DNA of 13,198 nt from Azospirillum brasilense (lineage in GTDB: Bacteria; Pseudomonadota; Alphaproteobacteria; Rickettsiales; UBA3002). Numbering within the stretch: position 1 is the first letter of the stretch; each line of letters begins with the position of its first letter. Location: contig QFOX01000048.1 in the NCBI GenBank assembly GCA_003241645.1, positions 1 through 13,198 on the forward strand, in the 5' to 3' direction. The translations under genes and the position numbers were made by a program. The notes beneath the pieces were generated by a model. That model was not told the DNA's origin, searched no databases, and saw only the letters and a program-made list of their open reading frames with translations. This document shows positions 1-6,446 of this stretch, in pieces.

Positions 1-1
1 G

Positions 2-910
2 CGGCTGGGGCTGGAAGCCCTCGCGGCCGATGCGCCGGATTACGTGCTGGTGCATGACGCGGCGCGCCCGTTCGTTAGCCATGCGGTGATCGATGGGTTG
101 CTGGCCGTGCTGAAGCCGGAACACGCTGCGGTGCCCGCCCTGGCCGTGGCCGACACGGTGCGCCGCCACGAAGGCGGTGCGTGGCAGGAAGTGCCGCGTG
201 CGGGCCTGCTGCGCATCCAGACGCCTCAGGCATTCCCGTTCAAGGCGCTGCTGGCCCTGCACCAGAAAACCAATGCCGCGCTTACGGACGACGCCGCGCT
301 CTGGCTTGAAGCAGGCCATGCGCTGGGGTATGTAGCGGGGCAGGAGGCATTGCACAAAGTGACCACGGCCGAAGATATTGCACTGGCGAATAGCCGGGTT
401 TCATGCCGCATCGCCGTGGGCAGCGGGTATGACGTGCACGCGCTGGTGCCCGCGGGCGAGGCGGGCGTCATCCGCCTCGGCGGCGTTAGCATTGCGCACA
501 CCCACCATTTGCATGGCCATTCGGATGCGGACGTGGTGCTGCATGCGTTAGTGGATGCGCTGCTGGGCAGCATTGCCGCGGGCGATATCGGCAGCCATTT
601 CCCACCCAGTGACGCGCGCTGGAAAGGTGCCAATTCCGAAATTTTCGTGGCCGAGGCGCTGCGGCTTGTGCATGCGCAGGGCGGCCGCCTTGAGCATGTG
701 GACCTGACCATTATTTGCGAAGCGCCGAAGATCGGCCCGCACCGCGAGGCCATGCGCACGCGCATCGCGGCCATGCTGGGCGTGCCGGTGGCGTATGTGA
801 GCGTGAAAGCCACCACCACCGAACAACTGGGATTCACCGGCCGCCGCGAGGGCATCGCGGCGCAGGCGAGCGTAACCGTGGCCTTGCCACGCATGGGAGA
901 GCAGGCATGA
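2..910 (+). CDS. ispDF: Bifunctional IspD/IspF enzyme (5' end missing)
   Basis: This protein catalyses two steps of the non-mevalonate (MEP) isoprenoid pathway: CTP-dependent cytidylylation of MEP (IspD half) and cyclisation to 2C-methyl-D-erythritol 2,4-cyclodiphosphate (IspF half). The reading frame is open from base 2, so the gene begins before the window and its CTP-binding N-terminus is not seen; 302 residues are visible. IspD motifs present are VLVHDAARPFV (near base 41), IQTPQAF and TDDAAL. A short linker leads at about base 407 into the IspF domain, with GSGYDVHAL (metal-binding Asp at 431 and His at 437), HSDADVVLHAL with the third metal ligand, and the C-terminal signature TTTEQLGFTGRREG. 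Such fusions are known in alpha- and epsilonproteobacteria. The stop codon overlaps the pgpA start as ATGA, pointing to coupled translation. Identification is secure. Confidence 0.96.
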   Translation, partial: RLGLEALAADAPDYVLVHDAARPFVSHAVIDGLLAVLKPEHAAVPALAVADTVRRHEGGAWQEVPRAGLLRIQTPQAFPFKALLALHQKTNAALTDDAALWLEAGHALGYVAGQEALHKVTTAEDIALANSRVSCRIAVGSGYDVHALVPAGEAGVIRLGGVSIAHTHHLHGHSDADVVLHALVDALLGSIAAGDIGSHFPPSDARWKGANSEIFVAEALRLVHAQGGRLEHVDLTIICEAPKIGPHREAMRTRIAAMLGVPVAYVSVKATTTEQLGFTGRREGIAAQASVTVALPRMGEQA

Positions 911-1473
911 GCAACGGTGGACTCGCCACGATGTATGGCGTCGGCAACGCCAAATTCGCCCCCGGCACATGGGGTTCGCTGGTGGCGGCGCTGCTGGCGT
1001 ATCCGCTGCTACTGGTGCCGTATGGCTGGGCACTGATGGCCATTGCCGTGGTCGGTATTTCCAATTTCGGGGCCAAGGCCGCCAGCCGCTACATGCGCGA
1101 GCGTGGCATTCGCGAAGAGAAAGTGGTGCATGATCCGTCCTCCATCGTGGTGGATGAGTGGGCCGGGCAATGGCTGACCTTCACCACCTGGCACGCATGG
1201 ATGTTCGCCATGACCGGCAGCGCCGATGCGGGCGTGGGCCTGCTGAACGACCTTGGCGGCTCGCCGCTGCATTTGCTGTTCGGCTTCGTGCTGTTCCGCT
1301 TCTTCGATATCCTCAAACCGTGGCCCATTCGCTGGGCCGACCGCAAGATCAAAGGCGGCTTCGGCGTGATGTTCGATGATCTGCTCGCCGGCATCGCTGC
1401 GGGCACGGTGCTGTATGCGATCTATTTCTTCGGGCCGCTCATTTCTGGCACCATGGTCGATTCGGGCGTATGA
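907..1473 (+). CDS. pgpA: Phosphatidylglycerophosphatase A
   Basis: Predicted inner-membrane phosphatase that removes the phosphate from phosphatidylglycerophosphate, giving phosphatidylglycerol. The 188-residue protein has the family landmarks in order: GVGNAKFAPGTWGSL (residues 11-25), a hydrophobic segment (about 26-50), VVDEWAGQWLTF (81-92), a second hydrophobic stretch with FRFFDILKPWPIRWADR (130-146), GGFGVMFDDLLAG (150-162) and a C-terminal membrane segment. The acidic residues of the DEW and FDD motifs fit the metal-dependent catalytic site known for PgpA. I chose the ATG at 907 because it overlaps the ispDF stop codon (ATGA) and starts just before the conserved region. An in-frame extension upstream lies wholly inside ispDF and lacks PgpA similarity. 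It also overlaps the next gene by ATGA, so ispDF, pgpA and cinA form one coupled unit. Confidence 0.95.
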   Translation: MSNGGLATMYGVGNAKFAPGTWGSLVAALLAYPLLLVPYGWALMAIAVVGISNFGAKAASRYMRERGIREEKVVHDPSSIVVDEWAGQWLTFTTWHAWMFAMTGSADAGVGLLNDLGGSPLHLLFGFVLFRFFDILKPWPIRWADRKIKGGFGVMFDDLLAGIAAGTVLYAIYFFGPLISGTMVDSGV

Positions 1474-1985
1474 GTTTTGCCCCCGCATCCATCCATGCGC
1501 TGGCACAGCAGGTCGTTGATGCGGCGATTGCCCAACGACTGACCATCAGCACCGCCGAATCCTGCACGGGCGGCATGGTGAGCGCCGCGCTGACCGATAT
1601 TCCCGGCAGTTCCGCCGTCTTTCATCGCGGCTATGTGACCTATGCGAACATCGCAAAGAGTGAAATGCTGGGTGTGTCGCTGGCGCTGCTGGGCCAGCAT
1701 GGCGCGGTGAGTGAGGCGGTGGCGCGCGCCATGGCCGAAGGCGCGCTGCATGCCGCGCGGGCCGATATGGCCGTGGCCATTACCGGCATTGCAGGGCCGG
1801 GCGGCGGCAGCGAACAAAAGCCGGTGGGTACGGTGCATTTTGCCTGCGCGGTGCGCGGCAGGCCGACCGTGCATGCGCATCAGTCATTCAGCGGCGACCG
1901 CAGCGCGGTGCGGCTTGCCGCTGTTGAGCAAGCGCTGGAAATGTTACGGCAGGCGCTGGCTGCTTCCGCTGCGCTCGCCCGCTAA
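1470..1985 (+). CDS. CinA C-terminal domain protein (nicotinamide-nucleotide amidase)
   Basis: This is a stand-alone CinA C-terminal (PncC-type) domain of 171 residues without the N-terminal MoaB-like domain of full CinA. Members of the family deamidate nicotinamide mononucleotide to nicotinic acid mononucleotide in pyridine nucleotide recycling; that activity is inferred here from the family. Seen motifs are STAESCTGG (residues 27-35), which contains the conserved serine region, FHRGYVTYANIAKSEMLGV (51-69) and AITGIAGPGGGSEQKPVGTVHFA (103-125). The start codon overlaps the pgpA stop (ATGA). At its 3' end the gene overlaps a convergent small gene by 42 bases, and the Ala/Leu-rich tail there is poorly conserved in type. 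Function by family is secure; the physiological role is not shown by the sequence. Confidence 0.93.
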   Translation: MSFAPASIHALAQQVVDAAIAQRLTISTAESCTGGMVSAALTDIPGSSAVFHRGYVTYANIAKSEMLGVSLALLGQHGAVSEAVARAMAEGALHAARADMAVAITGIAGPGGGSEQKPVGTVHFACAVRGRPTVHAHQSFSGDRSAVRLAAVEQALEMLRQALAASAALAR

Positions 1986-2222
1986 GTTTGCCACGCTGGC
2001 GCGGTATTCATTCAGCATGAACTTGGCCGTGTGCCCGTCGTTCAGCATGTGATCCGTTAAGGCGTTTTTTGTTTTCGCAAGCAGCGGTTTGAGCGCTTCT
2101 TTATCAACCCCCGCAGCACCGGTGCGTTCTTCGATGGCCTGCAACTGATAGCGCACGGCCAGTTGCTGCTCCGGAGTGAGCAGGCTGAAACGGTCCACGG
2201 GCTCATGAAAAACGTCACGCAT
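1944..2222 (-). CDS. Small hypothetical protein downstream of glmU
   Basis: A 92-residue predicted soluble protein that I do not recognise. It is rich in charged and helical residues (for example TPEQQLAVRYQLQAIEE at 16-32) with no signal peptide, membrane segment or cysteine motif, and probably folds as a small helical bundle. It follows glmU on the same strand after a 47-base gap, so it may be read from the glmU transcript. Its last 14 codons lie opposite the end of cinA (convergent 3' overlap of 42 bases). The ATG at 2222 has only a short AGG directly before it, and a TATAAC hexamer lies 7 bases upstream (2235-2230). That layout could suit a leaderless transcript, but no matching -35 was found. 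It could still be a chance frame, though its length in the gap favours a real gene. Confidence 0.6.
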   Translation of the reverse strand: MRDVFHEPVDRFSLLTPEQQLAVRYQLQAIEERTGAAGVDKEALKPLLAKTKNALTDHMLNDGHTAKFMLNEYRASVANLAGERSGSSQRLP

Positions 2223-2269
2223 CCTATGGGTTATAATGCGTGTTGGTGACGATCGTGTGACGGTCGTGC

Positions 2270-3628
2270 TTATTTCTTTTGTTTGTCGCGGAAGGCGCGC
2301 GCCCAGTCGGCCTTTTGCTCCTGCCGGGTGCGGGCGAGGGCCAGCGCATCCGCCTCGATATCCTCGGTGATGACCGAGCCCGCCGCCACCATGGCCCCGT
2401 CGCCCACGCTGACGGGGGCGACCAGTGCCGTGTTGCTGCCGATGAACGCCTCACGGCCAATGCTGGTGCGGTGCTTGTTGTAGCCGTCGTAGTTGCAGGT
2501 GATGGTGCCCGCGCCGATGTTCGCGTCCTCGCCCACGGTGGCGTCACCGATGTAGCTGAGGTGCGAGATCTTCGCGCCGGCGGCGACTTCCGCTTTTTTC
2601 AGCTCCACGAAGTTACCGATCTTCGCATGCTCGCCAAGGCTGGTGCCGGGGCGCAGCCGCGCGAACGGGCCGACCACGGCCTGCTCACCGATGACGCAGC
2701 CTTCCAGATGCGAGAATGCCTTGATGTGCGCGCCGCTGCCCACCACCACGCCGGGGCCGAAATACACGTTCGGCTCCACCGTCACGTCATTGGCCAGTTC
2801 GGTGTCGGCACTGAAATAGACCGTCTCGGGCGCTTGCAGCGTCACCCCGTCCAGCATGGCGGCATGACGCGCGCGCTGCTGGAAGGCGGCATCGGCCACG
2901 GCAAGGTCAGCCCGGCTGTTCACGCCCAGCACTTCCTGTGCGTCGGCCTCCACGGCTACAGCGCTCAGGCCTGCATCCACCGCGATCTGTACCACGTCGG
3001 TCAGGTAATATTCGCCCTTGGCATTCTGGTTGCCGATCTTCTCCAGCAATTCCCATGCGACGTTGCCGCGCAGGGCGATGACGCCGGAATTGCACAGGGT
3101 AATTTTTTTCTGTTCCGCCGTTGCGTCCTTCGCTTCGACGATGGCGGTAAGCGCGCCGCCCGCATCCACCACCAGGCGGCCATAATCGGCAGGATCTTCT
3201 GGCGTGAAGCCCAGCACGGCCACGGCGCGGCGCGCGTCGCGGTTTAGCGCTTCCAGCAGCGCGTTGATGGTTTCGGGGCGAATGAGTGGCGTGTCGCCAT
3301 ACAGCACCACGAGGTTGCCTTCAAAACCCTCCAACGCCTCTTTCGCCGAGAGCACGGCGTTGGCCGTGCCCAGTTGCTCGTGCTGCGTGGCGATGCCCAC
3401 CTCTTCGCTGAAGCTGTGGCCCACGCTTGCTACCGTGTGCATGCCCGGCGCGATCACCAGCACTTGCGGTTCCAGCCCGGCGGCCTCGGCGGTGTGCAGC
3501 ACATGCGCCACCATGGGGCGGCCTGCGACCTTGTGCAGCACCTTCGGCAGTTGGGATTTCATGCGCGTGCCCTTGCCAGCGGCAAGGATAATGGCAGCGG
3601 TGGGAAGGGCGGTTTTGTTCTTTGTCAT
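2270..3628 (-). CDS. glmU: Bifunctional GlmU (GlcNAc-1-P uridyltransferase / GlcN-1-P acetyltransferase)
   Basis: Cytoplasmic enzyme that acetylates glucosamine-1-phosphate and then joins it to UTP, giving UDP-N-acetylglucosamine for peptidoglycan and lipopolysaccharide. The 452-residue protein has the N-terminal nucleotidyltransferase domain with IILAAGKGTRMKS (residues 13-25) and QLPKVLHKVAGRPM, then VLYGDTPL. The C-terminal half is a left-handed beta-helix of hexapeptide repeats with RLRPGTSLGEHAKIGNFVE, NYDGYNKHRT and IGSNTALVAPVSVGDGA, which carry acetyl-CoA and active-site residues of the family. I chose the ATG at 3628, 14 residues before the nucleotide loop, with GCAGG upstream. A further in-frame ATG at 3676 would add 16 residues but would cross the divergent promoter gap and the rmuC start, so it is rejected. 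Length is normal for GlmU. Confidence 0.96.
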   Translation of the reverse strand: MTKNKTALPTAAIILAAGKGTRMKSQLPKVLHKVAGRPMVAHVLHTAEAAGLEPQVLVIAPGMHTVASVGHSFSEEVGIATQHEQLGTANAVLSAKEALEGFEGNLVVLYGDTPLIRPETINALLEALNRDARRAVAVLGFTPEDPADYGRLVVDAGGALTAIVEAKDATAEQKKITLCNSGVIALRGNVAWELLEKIGNQNAKGEYYLTDVVQIAVDAGLSAVAVEADAQEVLGVNSRADLAVADAAFQQRARHAAMLDGVTLQAPETVYFSADTELANDVTVEPNVYFGPGVVVGSGAHIKAFSHLEGCVIGEQAVVGPFARLRPGTSLGEHAKIGNFVELKKAEVAAGAKISHLSYIGDATVGEDANIGAGTITCNYDGYNKHRTSIGREAFIGSNTALVAPVSVGDGAMVAAGSVITEDIEADALALARTRQEQKADWARAFRDKQKK

Positions 3629-3674
3629 GGCGCGTAACCTGCTATGCTGCGCGCCATCAGTCAAGGAGAGCCTC
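3629..3674. promoter_or_regulatory. Divergent promoter region between glmU and rmuC
   Basis: These 46 bases separate the glmU start (minus strand) from the rmuC start (plus strand), so both genes must be expressed from here or from within each other's 5' ends. On the plus strand TATGCT (3643-3648) could be a -10 box with TTGTCA (3622-3627) as -35, though the 15-base spacing is short. On the minus strand TTGACT (3664-3659) resembles a -35 box, but no good -10 follows at 16-18 bases. An AAGGAG ribosome binding site (3663-3668) lies 6 bases before the rmuC ATG. Promoter assignment is tentative. Confidence 0.35.
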
Positions 3675-5048
3675 ATGCCCGCGTTATTTGCCCTGTTGCC
3701 CTACGGGTTCTGTATCCTGCTCAGCGTGGGCATGTTCGTGCTGTGGCGCAAGCTGATGGTGGCGCAGGCGCTGGATGCCGCCCACCAGGTGGCTGAGGCG
3801 AAGGCCCAGCAATTGCTGGACGAAAATAGCCGCCTGCGCGAGCAGCTGGGTGACGCCGAGCGGCAGATGGACACGCTGCGCGCCTCGATGTTCGACCTCG
3901 AGAAGCGCGAGGCGCTGGCCCTGCAGAAAGTGGAAGCGACTGAGACGCGCCTGCGCGAGTTCGACGAGGCGAAAAAGCAGTTCGAGCAATACGCCAAATC
4001 GGCCGCGCTGAGCACCGCGAACGAGCTTTCCAACAAGCTGCTCACCGACCACCAGCGCGCCCGCGAAGAAACCCACAAGCAGTTCGAGCAGTTCACCAAA
4101 CTGGCGACCGACCAGCTGACGCAGAAACAGCAGGAGCTGGCATCGACCCTTGGCAAGGTGCAAGGGCAGGTGGATGCGTCGACCAACCAGCTTTCCGTGC
4201 TGGTGCGCGCCATGCAGAACCCCATCGGCGCGGGGGCCGAGGGCGAGATCGTGATGAATAACATTCTGCAGCAGCATGGCTTCACGCCCGGCGTGGATTA
4301 TGAGCTGCAGGTGCACCTTGCCAGCGACGAGGGCGTGTTGCGCCCGGATTGCGTCATCTACCTGCCGAACCAGCATGCCATTATCGTGGATTCGAAGGCC
4401 TCGCAGCACGTGTTCGCGCTGTTCCGCACCGAAGGCACGCCCGAGTTCGACGCGGCGTTCCGCGACATCCAGAAGACCATGCGCGACCACGCCAAAGCGC
4501 TTGGCGGCAAAACCTATCAGGAATCGCTGCGCAAGCTGAAGAACCGCCACGACCAGCCCATTTCGCGCACCACGCTGGTGATGTTCATTCCGAATGACGA
4601 GGTCGTTACCCGGTTGATGCAGAAGGACCCGAACCTGATGCAGTATATGCGCGACCACAATATCGTGCTGGCTGGCCCGGCTACGCTCTCGGGCCTGTTC
4701 CTGACGGCGCGCGCGCTCATCAACGAAGCACGGCAGGTGGATGCGCAGGCCGAGATCATGGAGCTGACGCGCGAGCTGATGGCGGATTTCATCACCTCAC
4801 TCGGTTATGCGGATGACGTGATGAAAGGCATCACCAACAGCGCCAAGGCGTATGATAAATTCGGCGGTAGCTTACGCAACGCGCTGTCGAAAATGCGCAA
4901 GCTGAATACCAAAGGCGTGTCGCCCGCGAAGAACAAGCAGATCCCCAGCGGGCTGGCGCGTTACAGCATCCACAAGGAAGACGATGTGCTGCAGCTGGAA
5001 GCCGAAGAGGCAGCGACCGTGCTGAGCATTAAAGGCGACGTGGCGTAA
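3675..5048 (+). CDS. rmuC: DNA recombination protein RmuC
   Basis: Membrane-anchored protein of the RmuC family, predicted to carry a PD-(D/E)XK-type nuclease fold. In E. coli, loss of RmuC changes the rate of inversion at short inverted repeats. The 457-residue protein has an N-terminal membrane segment (about 5-24), a long coiled coil rich in Glu, Gln, Arg and Ala (about 30-175), and the RmuC domain beginning near NPIGAGAEGEIVMNN. Candidate nuclease residues are R223-P224-D225 and D239-S240-K241 (the RPD...VDSKA pattern). Further family blocks are VMFIPNDEVV and the conserved C-terminal helical part around GLFLTARALINEA. The ATG at 3675 has an ideal AAGGAG six bases upstream and places the anchor at the N-terminus. 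An open frame reaching back to 3204 is antisense to glmU and is not coding. The stop codon touches the next start (TAAATG). Confidence 0.95.
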   Translation: MPALFALLPYGFCILLSVGMFVLWRKLMVAQALDAAHQVAEAKAQQLLDENSRLREQLGDAERQMDTLRASMFDLEKREALALQKVEATETRLREFDEAKKQFEQYAKSAALSTANELSNKLLTDHQRAREETHKQFEQFTKLATDQLTQKQQELASTLGKVQGQVDASTNQLSVLVRAMQNPIGAGAEGEIVMNNILQQHGFTPGVDYELQVHLASDEGVLRPDCVIYLPNQHAIIVDSKASQHVFALFRTEGTPEFDAAFRDIQKTMRDHAKALGGKTYQESLRKLKNRHDQPISRTTLVMFIPNDEVVTRLMQKDPNLMQYMRDHNIVLAGPATLSGLFLTARALINEARQVDAQAEIMELTRELMADFITSLGYADDVMKGITNSAKAYDKFGGSLRNALSKMRKLNTKGVSPAKNKQIPSGLARYSIHKEDDVLQLEAEEAATVLSIKGDVA

Positions 5049-5339
5049 ATGCATGCCTACCATGTTTACATCATGGCAACCGGCAGAAACGGGACGTTCT
5101 ATGTCGGCATGACATCGGACTTGGCACGCCGAATCTACGAACATCGGGAAAGATTGGTTCCCGGATTTACCAAACGATATGCGGTGAAGCGATTGGTCTA
5201 TTACGAAACGCATAGTGATGTTCACGAAGCCATCCGGCGCGAGAAGGCATTGAAGCGCTGGACGCGGCAAAAGAAGATGCACGCGATTGAAGAGAATAAC
5301 CCCGACTGGGAAGATTTATTCCACGACCTCAATCAATAG
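5049..5339 (+). CDS. Stand-alone GIY-YIG endonuclease family protein
   Basis: A 96-residue single-domain GIY-YIG protein. The two signature strands appear as HVYIM (residues 5-9) and TFYVGMT (16-22), followed by the conserved Arg region LARRIYEH (25-32), then GFTKRYAVKRLVYYE (39-53) with a conserved Glu, and a basic helix AIRREKALKRWTRQKK. This matches the short COG2827/YhbQ-like group, whose cellular substrate is unknown. Its ATG directly follows the rmuC TAA, yet there is no clear ribosome binding site in the last rmuC codons, so expression probably relies on coupling. Base composition is visibly more AT-rich than its neighbours, which suggests later arrival. The stop codon TAG shares its final G with the first base of the palindromic element after it. 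Family assignment is secure; the role is unknown. Confidence 0.9.
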   Translation: MHAYHVYIMATGRNGTFYVGMTSDLARRIYEHRERLVPGFTKRYAVKRLVYYETHSDVHEAIRREKALKRWTRQKKMHAIEENNPDWEDLFHDLNQ

Positions 5340-5431
5340 TGTCATCCCGGCCGAAGCGCCGGGATCCCGCCGGGACGTAACAACGTGGCATGGCCGGATC
5401 CCGGTGTTGCGTACGCAAACCGGGATGACAC
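5339..5431. repeat. REPIN-like palindromic element (two inverted REP-type hairpins)
   Basis: A 93-bp element in the gap between the convergent GIY-YIG and recR genes. Its ends are a perfect 12-bp inverted repeat, GTGTCATCCCGG (5339-5350) and CCGGGATGACAC (5420-5431). Each end also forms its own hairpin. On the left, ATCCCGGC (5344-5351) pairs with GCCGGGAT (5358-5365) around a CGAAGC loop. On the right, ATCCCGGT (5398-5405) pairs with ACCGGGAT (5419-5426) around the 12-base palindrome TTGCGTACGCAA (5407-5418). CGGGATCCCG (5360-5369) is a further palindrome. Two REP-like hairpins in inverted order are the layout called a REPIN. It could also serve as a two-way transcription terminator. The symmetry is seen directly; mobility is inferred. 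Confidence 0.85.
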
Positions 5432-5441
5432 CCTACAACGA

Positions 5442-6035
5442 TTAGTAGCTGACGCGGGCGCTGAGTGCGGCACCGAGCGTGCCGTCATCGAGGTAATCCA
5501 GCTCGCCGCCCATGGGAATGCCTTGGGCGAGGCGCGTTATTTTTACAGGGAAATCGGCAAGGCGTTCGGCCACGTAATGCGCGGTGGTCTGCCCCGCGAC
5601 GGTGGCGGAAAGCGCCAAGATCAATTCCTGAACTTCGCCGGCACGGATGCGCTCAATGAGCGGTTCGATGCGCAGTGCATCCGGCCCGCGGCCATCAATG
5701 GCGGAAAGCGTGCCACCCAGCACGTGGTAGCGCCCGCGGAACACCCGCGCGCGTTCCATGGCCCACACATCGGCCACGTCTTCCACCACGCAGAGGCTGC
5801 TGGCATCGCGTCCCGCATCGGTGCAGATGTCGCACGGGTCGGTGTCGCCCAGCGCACCGCAGGTAGTGCACGTTTTTACTTCGGCTAGCGCGGTGTTCAG
5901 CGCATGCACGAGGTGGGGAATGCGCTGGTCCTTCTGCTTCAGCAGGTGCAGGCCCAAACGCCGTGCCGAACGCGGGCCCACACCCGGTAGCCGGGCGAGC
6001 TCGTTGATGAGGCGTTCAATGGCGTTGGTAGACAT
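5442..6035 (-). CDS. recR: Recombination protein RecR
   Basis: Cytoplasmic DNA repair protein that acts with RecO (and RecF) to load RecA on gapped single-stranded DNA. The 197-residue length is normal. Domains in order are a helix-hairpin-helix (LPGVGPRSARR, residues 16-26), a four-cysteine zinc site (C56, C59, C68, C71), a Toprim domain starting near LCVVEDVADV (81-90) with the acidic pair E85-D86, and the C-terminal Walker-B-like end with TRLAQGIPMGGELDYLDDGTL. The ATG at 6035 is right for the family, but no convincing Shine-Dalgarno sequence stands before it. Instead an inverted heptamer repeat array ends 9 bases upstream and may affect translation. It is the last gene of the dnaX-ybaB-recR cluster, a widespread order in bacteria. 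Confidence 0.96.
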   Translation of the reverse strand: MSTNAIERLINELARLPGVGPRSARRLGLHLLKQKDQRIPHLVHALNTALAEVKTCTTCGALGDTDPCDICTDAGRDASSLCVVEDVADVWAMERARVFRGRYHVLGGTLSAIDGRGPDALRIEPLIERIRAGEVQELILALSATVAGQTTAHYVAERLADFPVKITRLAQGIPMGGELDYLDDGTLGAALSARVSY

Positions 6036-6044
6036 AGGTTACCA

Positions 6045-6115
6045 GTGAATGGTGAATGGCGAATGGTGAATAGTAGTATTAGTCAACGAACTGCCACTCA
6101 CGATTCACCACTCAC
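6045..6115. repeat. Inverted array of 7-bp repeats before recR
   Basis: Four tandem heptamers on the plus strand, GTGAATG, GTGAATG, GCGAATG and GTGAATA (6045-6072), are followed by a 22-base spacer and three heptamers in opposite sense, CACTCAC, GATTCAC and CACTCAC (6095-6115). The two arms are complementary with few mismatches, for example ATTCACCACTCAC (6103-6115) against GTGAATGGTGAAT (6045-6057), 12 of 13. The array occupies most of the 87-base ybaB-recR gap. In the recR transcript it would fold into a hairpin ending just upstream of the start codon. Role unknown. Confidence 0.8.
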
Positions 6116-6122
6116 AGCGTTC

Positions 6123-6437
6123 TTAAAATGGCAGTTTCATGCCCGCGGGCAGGTTCAGCCCACCGGTGACACTGCCCATGGTGTCGGCGACCATCGCGTC
6201 CATTTTATCCTTCGCATCCGCATGCGCGGCGATGATAAGGTCTTCCAGCATTTCGCGGTCATCCATCGCCGCGTCGCTGATGCTGATTTTCGTGAGCGCC
6301 CCTTTGCCGGTGAGGGTGAGTTTTACCGCACCGCTGCCCGACTGGCCTTCCACTTCGCGCGATTCGAGGTCGCTTTGCGCCTGCGCGAGTTTGGTTTGCA
6401 TTTCCTGTGCTTGTTTCAGCATTTTCTGTATGTTCAC
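6123..6437 (-). CDS. YbaB/EbfC family nucleoid-associated protein
   Basis: A 104-residue member of the YbaB/EbfC family, small dimeric DNA-binding proteins of the nucleoid whose gene commonly lies between dnaX and recR, as here. Visible features are the N-terminal amphipathic helix with MNIQKMLKQAQEMQTKLAQ, the EVEGQSGSGAVKLTLTGKG strand region (residues 28-46), a second helix with DREMLEDLIIAAHADAKDKMD, and the Gly/Met-rich tail with GGLNLPAGMKLPF. The start is GTG at 6437. It has an AGGAG six bases upstream, and that site overlaps the dnaX stop codon (TAGGAG), so translation is probably coupled to dnaX. Identity is secure; the exact role in this organism is not known. Confidence 0.94.
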   Translation of the reverse strand: MNIQKMLKQAQEMQTKLAQAQSDLESREVEGQSGSGAVKLTLTGKGALTKISISDAAMDDREMLEDLIIAAHADAKDKMDAMVADTMGSVTGGLNLPAGMKLPF

Positions 6438-6446
6438 GAGGGGCTC

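Noticed and set aside
2241..2264. Hairpin after glmU as an intrinsic terminator
   Set aside because: GTGACGATCGTGTGACGGTCGTGC forms only a mismatched stem with a 3-base loop and has no T-run, so it does not support a terminator.
3204..3674. Upstream extension of rmuC by 157 codons
   Set aside because: It is antisense to glmU, lacks RmuC similarity, and the ATG at 3675 has an ideal ribosome binding site.
3629..3676. Longer glmU start at 3676 adding 16 residues
   Set aside because: It would run through the divergent promoter gap and the rmuC start codon, and the family N-terminus fits the ATG at 3628.
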